A stretch of DNA of 25,517 bases from Reticulomyxa filosa (lineage: Eukaryota > Foraminifera > Reticulomyxidae), in contig ASPP01047817.1 in NCBI GenBank assembly GCA_000512085.1, forward strand, positions 1-25,517, in the 5' to 3' direction. This document shows, piece after piece, positions 1-12,600 of the stretch (position 1 is its first letter; every line of letters begins with the position of its first letter). The translations under genes and the position numbers were made by a program. The notes beneath the pieces are model-generated. The model ran no database searches. It was not told the DNA's origin and saw only the letters and a list, made by a program, of their open reading frames with translations.

Positions 1-15
1 GAGAGAGAGAGAGAG
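1..15. repeat. (GA)n dinucleotide repeat at the window edge
   Basis: At least seven GA units, continuing beyond the window. It lies 3' of the probable GTATGA donor at 58, so it is most likely intronic in the RNF213-like gene. Confidence 0.85.
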
Positions 16-58
16 CCCAAAATCAAAAAGTGAAATATAGTTGAGAGTGCTCTCATAC

Positions 59-613
59 AAAACTCGATGCAATCACTCTTGTCAGTAGCCATATGATGAG
101 TCAGCAAAATCAAGTTGACGAATAATCCCGCGACGCGAATGGATATTTCATTAAAATCCCTGCACTTGTTTTCTACGGCGCCTTCCATGATGACATAGCC
201 CTGAGGTGCGAGCAAGTCAGGTCGATATTCGGTCTTTCCCTCAGTGGCGCCATAGTCATCCGCGACAATGCGTCCATCGGCCTGTACTTTGCCTAATCGC
301 CGATTACCCGTGGCTGCTACGTGGCCGCCGGCGCCTTTCTTGTTTCCAATATCATGTCCACAAGTGGGACACTTGGCGCTTTCATTAGTGGCGGTGCAAT
401 TGGCCACGAAGTACAAATGGTTGTTGGGACACAACCAGGCACCTAGTCCGGCCATGACCTGCAACAGCGATGCACTTTGATCCTCTGGCATTGCTACCAA
501 ATACTGGTTTGTGAATGTCTTGGGGTTGTGGAACAAAATACTGAAGGGTGACTGTGGTAAAGACAATACAGTGCCAAGGAAATGCCAAGCCAAGCGATAA
601 AGCTGAATATTCT
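59..613 (-). other. RNF213-like gene: RZ zinc-finger exon (finger core at 360-431)
   Basis: The exon opens NIQLYRLAWHFLGTVLSLPQ and continues through LVAMPEDQSASLL to AWLCPNNHLYFVANC...CPTCGHDIG. Cys4959, His4963, Cys4970, Cys4979 and Cys4982 of the model (431 down to 360) match the RNF213/ZNFX1-type RZ finger, whose conserved His/Cys residues are required for RING-independent ubiquitin transfer in animal RNF213. Downstream VQADGRIVADDYG, QGYVIMEGAVENKCRDF and LFVNLILLTHHMATD match the family's post-RZ segment. The C-terminal domain is missing because the window ends. A GTATGA donor at 58 is the likely exon end; otherwise the frame runs into the (GA)n tract at the edge. Confidence 0.92.
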
Positions 614-3600
614 CTGTGAGAGCTGGTGTTTTTATTGCATGTTTAAACACTCCGCATTCGCAGTCGCCAATAGCCAATCTTTTACAAAAAACCAAAAATG
701 TTTCGAGCGATTGAAAAAAAGGAGGCACATAAAACAAAAGAAAGACAAATCAACTGTGAGAGCAAGTATTTAACACGGTCGTGACATCGCTCTGGATTTT
801 CTAATTTGTCAGGGAGATATTTGATTATCGGCCCAAAGAAGTTTTTGGTCATGTCATAACGATCGAAAGGAGGACTGTTTATGTATAACTCATTGAACAC
901 ACCTATGTGATAATGATTGTAAATACATACACACGTGTCGACAATTGCATCCTTGGCAATGTTTTGTTGAGAGTGGTTTTGAAAAGAACAAAGGAACAGT
1001 TGACAAAAAACCTGCAATGAAATGGATAATATAGCGTCGTTCAAACCATGGCCAATTGAAATTCTTGGACTGAAGTGCTGCTGCAAATACTTGTTGCATA
1101 TCGTTGTATTTTTCATCGAGTTTTTGATCTTGACAGTGCTCTAACAAGCGGAAGGCGTTGTCAGAAGGCGCATTGGGAATACGTGGAACATTGTCCGCCT
1201 TTTCTACTTGCATTGCAAAACCAAAGAGATGTTTGAATCTTTTGCTGTTCAAATGCAGCGCCGCGCGTGATCCTTTGCGTTTCCACAGCTCAGTCATCAA
1301 ATAATATCCTAACCCTTGGCGAATTTTGCGTTCTTTATCGGTCATTTGCGCTTTCTGAGAAAGGTCGTACAATTGTCCAATGCTGGCGCAATCTTGTGGT
1401 GACAAGTACACTTTTAAACCCTTTTTCGTCCCTTGTATCCACATTTCTTTAATACCGTCGTCTCGATACGCGTAAGGAAATTCCATTGTCCAACTCAAGT
1501 AGTGTGACAAGTAATATGTCCACATCTTGCACTCCGCGACCAATAGCAACACTTCCAGCAAAACTCCATTTCGTATTTTTTCGCTCAGTGATTGTGACAA
1601 TCGCACAAATCTGCCAACGTCCGGCTTGTCTTGCGTTTCTAAACGTTTGCGCGAAGTGATTTCTTGGAAGTGCAAATATTGTTCTTGGGCGCGAATTAAA
1701 AGAACAGCAAACTCGCCATTCAAATCACTTCCTTCGACATGGTTCACTAAAAAGTTTCGAACATTCTGATGTTCGTTCTGTGTGTCCCCCAAGTGGCAGA
1801 GAGTTGGATTTTGTTTTGTTCCTAACATACAAATAAAAATGTAACGCAACTCTTCGAATCAATGTAACCAATTGGGTTGCGATTTCCATTTTTGTAAACA
1901 TGGTCGGCTTCAAAGTAAAGTCTGTATCTTTGCCAAGCAACCACTCCACAATCTTTTCGGCAAATTCGTCGTCAATGATGTATCTCGTATCGGGGGCGAC
2001 AATCGATGTCCTCAATCCGAATGTGTTGACGTAATTTTGTACAAACCATTGCAGCATTTCCTGTTTACCCTCCGCTTTGAGGTCCGTTCGACCCAACATA
2101 CCCTCAATATGGTCCACCAAGTACTTTAGTGATAGGAAATTATCAAAGCGACATTGGGCAAATCTCGTTTTAATGATATCGACAAACTTGTTGCTTTGAA
2201 TTTGGTAATTGGTCGTCGTAAGACACAACATACATAATTTCAATTGATCCCATTGTTGATTCACCATTTGGAATACATTTTGATCACGACAGCCTTTTCG
2301 CAACCATTGAACGATATTCTCAAATGCCTGTGATATCGAAACGAGTCGATCGAGATTGTGTTTCATTTTGTCGCCAGAAATATTTTGCCAAGACTTTTCA
2401 ATTAGCTCTAGTACGACAATCAGTATTTTGCCCACGCATTCGTGTAGGCTTGCTTTCTCGTCCCAGACTGTGAATAGTCGATGAAGGCCAAATCAACATC
2501 AATCACACACATACACATAATATTGGATATGCACATATACATATATGTATATATTGTATATCTCCAACAAGTGTACATTACCTTTGATGACTTTCTCCAA
2601 ATCCTTGGCAGAGTGATCTTGCAAAACGGATAAGACGTCGACAAAGTGAGACAAGAGCTGTTCGTGTGACCACAAAATGGCATACATTTCGGTGACTTGA
2701 AATTGGATATCTTCGGGCTCTGCTTCAGCTTCGGCATTTTTGACCTCTTCTTCGTCGACGAGCTCTTCCTTTTTCTCTTCGACAGGCAATTCGATTTGGG
2801 ATCCTGTCTTTGGAGTGTCGGTTTTGGCAGCCGCGGCGGCGCGTTGTTCGATTTCGTCCATGAGTGCATACTGTCCCCACAAATTGTCATCATCTTCTTC
2901 TTCATTGTCGTTGTCACTGTCTACGTTATCGACAGCCACGTTTACGGGTCGCGTCGTTGCTGTCTTCGGATCGAGCTCTTGTTTTTTTTCCTCGTATTGT
3001 CCTCTTTCTCTTCTTGCTGTTTATCTTTGGGAATGGAGAAGTCTCGCTTGGTTTCCTTGGACGCACCGAATTTCTGCAAGGCTTCCATTGATGCTTTTTC
3101 GACAAACAGACACACGTGATTGACCAGCGTGTTGTATACGTGGGCGTCCTTCGAAAAGCGACGTAAGCCCAAGGTGCCACTGCTTTCCAAAAGCACGACG
3201 TCGTGCAGTAGTCGTTTGATGAGGTCCATCGACAATCGGTTCAAACTGATCTTCAATCCCGACGTCTGGATCGACGTGTGTATCTGAACAATCAGAAACT
3301 CCACCAAACTTTCGCGGATGTCCTGTTTCATCCGCTCGTATACCTCGAAGCACACCTCGCGAAAAGAGGATACAAAGGCGTGCAGATGCGAGCTGAATGG
3401 GAAGCGGCCTCCTCCTGGAATGTCGTCCTTGGGAACAATCTCGTGGTTGTGTTCTCGATGCTCCCTTTGCGTAACGCGAACGATTTTTGGCTCACTCAAA
3501 ATACGCAAAAACAAATTGTCGATTCGTTCGTCCTTTTGTCTTCTGTAAAGCAAGGAATTGCCGTTTTCGAAAATGACGCACAGAATTTCCACCAACAGAT

Positions 3601-6600
3601 TCTTAATCTTCTGTGCCAAATTCGACATAAACTCGCTGCGAAGTGATCCCCTTTCGCGCAATTGCTGCTTCAACACTGTTTTCAGACAGTATGTCGCTCC
3701 CGTCTCCGTGTCTAATAGCACATCTTGCAGTCGACCATTCAACACTTCTTGCAATTCGCCATTGTCGGGAGGATCGGCATTCAAGTAGGTGCGCAGAGTA
3801 TGGATTTCGTCACAGAATTCGGTTTGGTTTCTTCGGCCGAAATTGATAAAGTTTAACGCCAACTCGTACGAGTCTGCCAATAACTTGAAGCTGTTAGGCT
3901 CGATTCGCTTTTGGATTTGCGTCAGAGACTGCGGCTCGAAGACATTGATGTCGTTGATCTGGACCTCGTTCAGACTATTTGCCGGCAAAAGGGCATCGAC
4001 AAACACATGCTTCCATAGACTATTGAATACCAAGGGATTGGTCAATACTGGGTCTTGTCCTTTTGAGGGACTGGCCACGCGATTGGAATAAAACAACATT
4101 ACAAACGTGCGTTTCGGTCGAATGGCTTTCGTCTCATTGCTGCTTTTCTGATTCGCGACAAATGCCTTTTCCACGAGGTATTGCACGTGCAGGTAGTGCA
4201 TCAACATGCTTTCACTCATCAGCGGATCGCATGCGATAACAAGCACACTGTGCTTCAACACGCAAGATACGTCGCGCAAAAAGTCGAATACGTACGTAAA
4301 TAAATCTGTTTCTTGTACAAAGTCGCGCAAGTCTTTGAAGCGGATTTCGGTGAGTTCCGTGGTTTGGGACACCTGCTTCGTGTCTTTGGTCAGACGCGTG
4401 CAGATTGTTGTTAGGTCTTCCACTGACTTTGGAATATAAGAACTGTTCAATAGGTCATCTCTGGTTATCACATATGCCTCGTTACCCTTCCGCAGTACAT
4501 GTGTGTCCAGCAATTGAAAGTCGTGCGTCACCACTTTGATTAGTACTTGTTCGTTCTTTTCGTTCGCGCCTTCTCTTTCCAATACGTCCAACTTCGATGT
4601 GTCATCCAAAAAAAAAAACATGTACAATATGTATGTGTATGTCGGATTAAAAATATATATATGTATACACATATATAAAGATAAGGTTAATACAATGTCG
4701 GCATATGGAATAAAGTCACGTTGTCGCTTTTTATCGTCAATCAAAATTTGCAGTGACGTGTTTTGCAACAACATCCTCAAACAGTTTTGAACAATTTGGT
4801 CAATTTGCACTTCTTGTGCCGCTTCTTCATTGTCAGTGTCATATTTCTTTTCTTCATTGGACTCGTTCTTCCTCGAGGTGGCCTCGTTGATCAATAAACT
4901 AATGTACGTATACCTTTCCAGAAATCCAACAAACAACGCGCTTTTTTTAAGTTGCAGACGATCGCTGAATCGAATGGCAATGGTTTTTTGCAATTTGTCG
5001 AATTTGCTTTTCCACAAAGGATCCAAGCTGTATTGTTCCAACAGACTCGGATCCAAGAAAAACTTTTCAAAGCGATTCAGGAACGCGACAGGGGTATGCA
5101 GATCGTGGTTTTTGGTTTCGTGAAACGCTTCTGCTCTGGACACGACCACCACACATCGGAATGTCTTGGCAATTCGACATCGAATGGATTCTCCTCCAAT
5201 GCAAATGCGACAAAACTTTTGTCCATCGACCGATTGATACCTCTGATTGAGGATGTCATAAAGTGAATCGTATAATTGCTCCAATTTCAATAACACACAT
5301 ATCTTGCCCGTGCTCATTGCGTTCCTTACTTTTTCAATGGTTCGATATAAATAAATGGTGGAATTGATATCTCCTGCAAATTTGCTGCCAAATATTACTT
5401 CGGTGGACTCCATTGTGGTGATGCCACTATCGAAAAGTATCTTCCACATCACCGGCGACTCGGTAATCAGCATGATGTTGCGCATTTCGGGTCTCTTAAT
5501 ATCTCGCGACTGCTCGATGTTGTTGCGGATCAAATGCAAAGGCGAAAACTGCTTCCATATTATCTCCGGCTTTGGCAAGACATTGCCGTAAAAATACTTT
5601 GCGATTTTTGGGAATAAAAACTCTTCCGTTTGTTCTTTTGTCATCCCACCAAAGTTCCTCATCACGGCCTCGACCAGTAGCTCTCTGCTCACTCCACCAC
5701 GCATCTGACAAGAGTACTTCAAGTAACTCGCCAGCGAATAAAAGTCCCTGTATCCGTAAAAGTCGAATTTGAACGGAGACATTTCGTGGTCTGTCATTAT
5801 GCTGTTGTACAACTCTGCTATTTTTGGAACCTTTATCGACAAATCCTGTTGATAGTTTGCGTTTTCTCCTTCCAACTTTTCGTTGATTATTTCGTCGGCC
5901 GTTGCCACCAGCTCCTTTGTGTCCGGTTGCATCACTTGGTGCAGTACCTTTCATTTGTTTTTTGTTTGCATTCGGATATGTTGTGTGTTTATCTTCAAAT
6001 CCAATGTGTGTATTGTCTTAACCATTCGATTCATCTTTGCCGAGTCCAATCTCCAGTTGCTCAAGCCAATGAATGCAATTTGTCGGTTGTCGTCTTCCAA
6101 CAATTTGTGTAAGATTTTCAATGGTCTGTGTGGACCTAATGATCATCATTCGATTATTCGTTGTTTCATTGTTTGTTATTTATGACTTTTTTTATTAGAA
6201 AAAAAAAAAAAAGAAACTTTGTTCGGCTAATCCGACTTCATCCAGCCACAATACCACACTACGATTGCTTTTTGGTTGAGTCTTTTCCGCATCATTTTCC
6301 ACCTTCTGTTCTTTTTCGTCTGTCCCGGATTGCTTCTTCGAAGGTATGGCTCTGTTTGTATTTGCACACAACGTAGTATCCACATTGGCCGAGAAAAAGA
6401 GAGAAAGAGAAAAACGCAACTTAAGTTTTTCTTGGAAACCAACAGCGTTTTCCCATCTTTTTCGAATTAAATCAGCAGTGGTCAATTTTGAGCATTGAAA
6501 TGAAACCTAATACACATACGTGTAACAAATAGCATTGTTTGAACAAAACATAACAAAACACTGTGTGTTTGGTATTTGCTACTTACGACAAAGAAATCAT

Positions 6601-9600
6601 CAAAGTTCATTTCCGTGAGTCCCTTGCTTTTACTGGAAGATGACAGATTGCTTTGCACCACTGCCATGGCAAGTGTTTTGGAAGAACCTTTGTTTTCGTA
6701 TTGTGTTCACAGCAGCCGTGTGTATGTGTGTGTGAGTGAGACAGACAAAAAAAAAGCAAAAAAAAAGAGGGGTTTATACAAACCAGGACGCCCGACGACA
6801 ATGGTTGGGGTCTTAGTCGCGAGTCCAACCAACATAACAAACAAGTTTTCACAAAAGGCACGGTTTTTGGCAATTCCAGGTGGAATATCTAATGTTCTCA
6901 CGTATCTGTAAAAGGATATTGCAAACAGTTGTGTGCGAACGCAAAAGACAAAAAAAAAAATATCATGCCTTTGTTGTTCGTTTTCAACGACTACTCCAAA
7001 TTGGATGTCTGTGTTAAGCTTTTTCAAAAGCTGTTCAACCAGGTTCTCATATTCTTTTCGTTGGCTCTTAGTTAAACGATAATAGTAGCACTGTGCAAGA
7101 GATAAGATCATCGCTTCAATGACGCTCGTGCGTGTTTTTTTTCCTTCACGATTGTTGAAAAACCATAAGAACAGGGTATTGGCTCGACGCACGTCACGCA
7201 GTGAGCAAACACTCTGATCTTTTAATTTTTCTCTGTTCAAATCAATAAACATTTCAAAAACAAAAAAACGATTTAAAAAAAAAAAACAAACCTGACAAAA
7301 TTTTGGGAAGTGAATATCGCATTAATGAAAAACAGTTTTAGGGAATCCAGCACTTTCGGTGTATTCTTCAGATCTTCAATGTTGTCAACAAACTCCTTTT
7401 TGGACCACGTGCTCGTGGTCATGACGGCAATATACTGCTGTTCGTCGTGTTGCGACAACGAGCCAAAGTTCCAAACGTAGGTTTGCAACGACTTGGGCAA
7501 GGGGAAGACGCGATATACCAATTGACACATTTCTTTGTCCAAGTCATCCAAGTAGTGCTTGGTGACGTTCCTTTCCTCATCTTTTTCATCGGCGAGGTCT
7601 TCGTCCGTTTTGTGCCGAGTGCGATGTGGATTCAGTGCAGCGATAATGACGAGGTTGTCCGGAAACATCTGGCCTTTCAGACTGTGATCGCATACCACTT
7701 CTTTGAATGCTCCGATTTCAGGACTCGTGTTGATTTCATCCAAAAACACCAAATGGGTACGATTTGGATTGGTCTTTGCGCTCTCCAGAGGTGCCTCCAG
7801 ATCTTTTTGCAAGTTTTCTACCGAGTAGCCTCCATGCACGTCGATCGATGTCATGGCAATGTTTAATGCACTGGCCATGAATTTCAATAGTTTGGTTTTT
7901 CCGCATCCCTTTTATATATACACATACATACATACAAATGTATATACATATATATTATATATGTATATACATTTTCGCAAAGTGCAAAGTGAAAACTGTT
8001 TCGCCCATGATCAAGACAGGTATTGCCGATTTGATTCGGAAAAATATGGAAACGATTTTCAAAATGTTATCAAAGGTCAGTGCGTAATCACTGTGTTCTG
8101 CCAGTATGTCTGACACTTGTTTGGTTCTCAATTTCTCGTCCTCGGATCTGTTGCACACATACACACACATATACATGTATATAAGAATGATTCACTTTGA
8201 TAATATATTTTTTTTGCTGAAGAGCAGAAATGGCCTATTGAACTTAAATCCACCGCAAATTTGCAACAGCAGATGCAACTTTTTGGCTTGATCGGTCATG
8301 TCTTCTTGATAAACTCCAACCTGCTTCACCGAATTTTGCTTTTTGATCAAGTCTTCCTCAAAGTTGTACAAATCCCATTTGTAGAGCCGACGGAGCAGCC
8401 TCCACTCTTGCGCGTGCGCATGGAGATTTTTGTCCAGATTCATCGACAGCAGCGACAAGGAGTTGTCCATTTGGGTGAGCTGCAGATCTTGCACAAGCGT
8501 GGTTTTGTGCATGTGCACTTGGATGGACTCGGAGATGGGGATCTGATTTAAGAGAACCATGGGAGGATCGGCCTTTTTCCACACTTTGACCAGGAAGAAC
8601 TCTTCGTCGCCTCTGGACTCGTCGACCACATACTTTTCGTCTTCGTCGGCCTTGTCTTCGTCCAAGCGCTGATACATGTCACATGCGATATGTTCCCGGA
8701 TTGCGCCAGCGAGCTGACGATCATTTCGTGCAAAGGGACAATGTGCAGTGGACTGTGACTGTGATGGGGACGTTTTCGTTTTTGATGTAAGGAAGTTGTA
8801 CACCTGGACCAATTGTCGATACATGAATTGCAGGAACGACTTCAATTGAACCAGACTGTGTTCCGCTCTTGGAGCATACTTATTGATTAACTGCAACATT
8901 CGAGCTCGGTCGATCTGGGGATGAGTTGTGTACGTCCAATCGTCTTTGGGGTTTTGCGTGTTCTTCAGTTGTCCCTTGTCCAACGCATCCAAATACTGCA
9001 ACACAAAGTGTTCCTTCGGAGAAAGCTGCAATTCGTTTTTAAGGAACTGCGCAAACTTTGGTCTGACGTCTCGCAATTCGTCGAACACTTCTGTCGACGG
9101 AATTGCAAGCTCTTTGATACGATCTCCGAAGAAATAAAACCATTTAAACACGTCCTCCAAACGGGTCTTCTTGTGAGTGGTCGACAGCTGCGTCGGCAAT
9201 TCGACTAAAAACGCGTGGTTCTTGCGAACGCTGAAGCTCTCTCCGTTGCTTTTCGTGAGATAGCGCAGCACCAACAGTTGGAACATCATCGTATTTACGT
9301 CCTTGCCTGCCTGTGTCGATATGTTAATGTGAAACACCATGAGGTCGTCCGTGACAGGGGCACTCGCGAAGCGATCCACGACAAAGTCGGTGTCCAGAAC
9401 AGGAGTGTTGATCGGAATGTGAACAAAGTGTCCTTCCTTCAATTGTAAACTTTTCACCATCTCCGTGATCACGTGGGATTTACCGACGCACTCATTTTGC
9501 GAAAAAAACACGGTCACAAAGGGCGCTTTGTTCTTTTTCTCGCGAAACGCTTTCAGGTCGCCACATAACACGTCCGAATAAAACGACTTGCTCTCTTCTT

Positions 9601-12600
9601 GCTGCAATATCGGCGACTCAATCTCGCGGAATGCGGACAAGGCCTGCGCCACCAAGCATTGGCCGTCTGTGGTAATAATTGCCAACAGCGAGGTCTGGTT
9701 ATGCATATACATCGGGAGAATTCGAACCAAACCCTGTTGAATGGAACGAGTTAACAGCTCGGGCAAAACGAGACAATGCAATAGATTGCGTCCTGACTCC
9801 CTCGAACTTTTGTAACAACTGCGAATTAGAAAACATTCCAATTGCTCGATAGATGTCAAGTGGTCACAAAAGATCACCTAAATTATGTATTGTTGCATTG
9901 TGATATACTGTAATTAAATATATAATATATATTTATATTTATATTTATATTTATATTTATATTTATATTTATATTTATATTTATATTTATATTTATATGT
10001 AATGCACGTAACTCGACTGGCAGTTGGCCGCTGTCCCTGCAACAAGTACAATTTGACCACATGGGACAAGACTTGGGTGTCTTTGCAAAAATATATGTGC
10101 GGCTGTCCACTGTGCAAAATATTTCCATGCTGTCTCCACTGAAGAGCGAAGCACTTTCGTCAAGTTGCTTTGAAAATAACTCAAAGCCTCTCCGAGTTGA
10201 CTCAATATGTCGCCATCCCAATTCCAATTCTTTCATTAAAGGAAGATCACACAAACAGTTATTCTGCGCATTGTTGATGTATGACAAGAGAGCAGAGACA
10301 AACATCTTTTCTTTAAACTGTTTTGGAGCCAATGGCGTTTTCAATGTCGGCAATAGTGATATCGGGATGAATGAACGAAATTTTGGAAGCAATGGCTCCC
10401 AGATAGTTGCTCTTATCGGCGCTTTGAACGTACAGACGAAGATGATCACATAAATAGCGCATATCATTGATGGTATAAAATAACAAAACGGGATATTTTT
10501 GTCGAAGCTGTTATAACGAAATGTATACGTGTGATGCAATATATAATGTTGAAGGATGAGAAGACAGATAAAGCCTAAAAGAAAATACCTTAGTAACGGT
10601 GGTTTTCCACGATTCGAGACATTCCTTCCAATAGCGATCAAGTTTTTCAAAGTCGTCTGCATTCCGCGATAAGTCAATGACTCGATCTTTGTTCAATTCG
10701 TCGCGTCCGCCAAGGGCATAATACTGCAATCTCTTTTTTGCGATGCTTTTGCATTTGTCGAATTTCGGAATGAAATCGTTTTTCACTTTTTCTTTGAGCA
10801 TTTCGAAATGAACGATTTTAATAATTTCGGATACAACTTGTTCTCGATTGATGGTAAGATCGACATTCTGTCCCAAGATCAGATCACCCAACTCTCGCGT
10901 AGATTTTTTCAAGTGTTCGGAAAGTACTTTGCCGGTGACATTGTGAGATCGCAGACGAGTGAGAATGAGATTGAGAGTCTCCACGTTGACTGACGAGAGT
11001 TGCTTTCGACGCGAGCGAAGCAGATTCTCGACGTCTTCGCGAGTCAAAGCGCTGAGTCCTCTTTGCGAAGTGAGCACATCGCTCTCCACGGCGCCCGAGT
11101 CTCCTGTCATGTACATCAATAGTCTGTCCGTCAGTTGTTCGAATTCGTCCTGCGTCAAATCAATATGCGTTGCAGTTGCGTCGAGTGCAGTGGTGTTTTG
11201 ATACTGAATACCCATGTACTTTTCTCGGTCGGGTCTGCTTTCGTCGGTGAAACAGACAGTACGAATTTTCTCCAATTGGTCCTTGTCTGTCTGATGCAGC
11301 CATCCCTGCGGATCAATGGCATCGCGGATGAGTGACTCCCACGAGGATCGAACCACATTGAGACACTCCAACTTATCCGCGTCAATATCGTGTTGCGATA
11401 TCTGCAGCAGACGTCTTTCCATCGTCGATATGTCCTCATACTCGCCATTCAGAAAGCCGACAACGAACGTGCGCACCTGCATCAGACTGGTGCTCCGCGA
11501 ATGTTGCACCGGATCGTTTTCCGTAAAGTTTTGCATGTGTTCGTTGAACACGTTGTCGTTTTGGAACGTGGTGTGACACTCCTTGATGATCTTGCTGCTG
11601 CTCACCAGCAGACGAAGCCATTCAATCGAAACGGTGGGAATGTCCGGGAATTGATCCTGATGATCCAACCAAAATTGTTGAATTTTGGCCATTGGTGCAG
11701 TTTCCTTATCAAAGGATTTGAGCAATTGCTTTTCGGTCTCCCATCTGTCGTCATTCCATCCGTCCTGCTTGTTACGCTTGTACAGCAAACCAAATGTCGT
11801 TGTCACGTCTCGCAACAATTTCAATGCCTCTTCGCGACGGAAGCACTCAAATACTTGACTCAAGGCCGTTGCCTGCGTTTGATACATTTCCATTTTTCGT
11901 AAGCAAAAGTCTGTGTTCTTCAACACTATCCTTTGTGCCACAAATATTACCCACGACTCTTTGCTCTTTGAGATTTGACACTTGTCCACTATATCCGACC
12001 ATTGTATCTCTCTCACCGCAACTGTCGTCTTGTCGCTTTGATTGGCGATTCGCACAATTTCCTTTTTAATCGCTCCAATCAGCACGTATTCGCTCAATGC
12101 GCCCGTCCCATTCAGCAGTAGCGGCATTTTCATATCCAGTCCTTTGCACAATCGTCGCAATGCGTCCACCAGTTTGCTGTCCGATTCACCCTCCTTTGGC
12201 TTTGGCACTGTCATTGTCGACAGCTCCTTCAGCTCTGTCTCGGACAGGGCGATAGTATCCGAGAATCGTGTATGCGGTTCATACATTAGACGAATCTGTT
12301 TCTCGATTTCCTCCACTGACTTTTTGCGCAGCAGGCCAAAGTCGGTGGCAATACGTCGGCCGTTCACGTTGCGTTCTTTCAGTTCTTGTTTGGCTGATTC
12401 CCATTTCGCTTTGATATTTTTGAAGAGTTCTCGAAGAGTGGTAAGATGGAATTGACGTTGGGTGGGTGGGAATTTCAGCAGTATTTCTGCCAATTTTGTT
12501 TTCTATTGTTACGAGTAATGTTGTGAAAATATACACATATATATGTACATATATACGTATATATATATGTATGTATATGTATATATTATATTATGTAATA

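Noticed and set aside
682-1116. Single 144-codon frame spanning the end of exon 25 and exon 26
   Set aside because: It reads through an intron; only 777-902 of it is coding, joined to a different frame upstream by a phase-1 splice.
2210-2290. CRDQ...CMLC cysteines as a possible RING
   Set aside because: Only one CxxC, with no histidine or further pairs at RING spacing.
2697-3123. Two overlapping plus-strand frames with hydrophobic, Ser-rich sequence
   Set aside because: Antisense of the acidic Glu/Lys linker of the RNF213-like gene; no independent start context or homology.
2942-5935. One 997-codon uninterrupted gene
   Set aside because: It is two exons of the larger gene with a stop-free intron retained at 4592-4693, and its 3' end runs past the probable junction at 3066.
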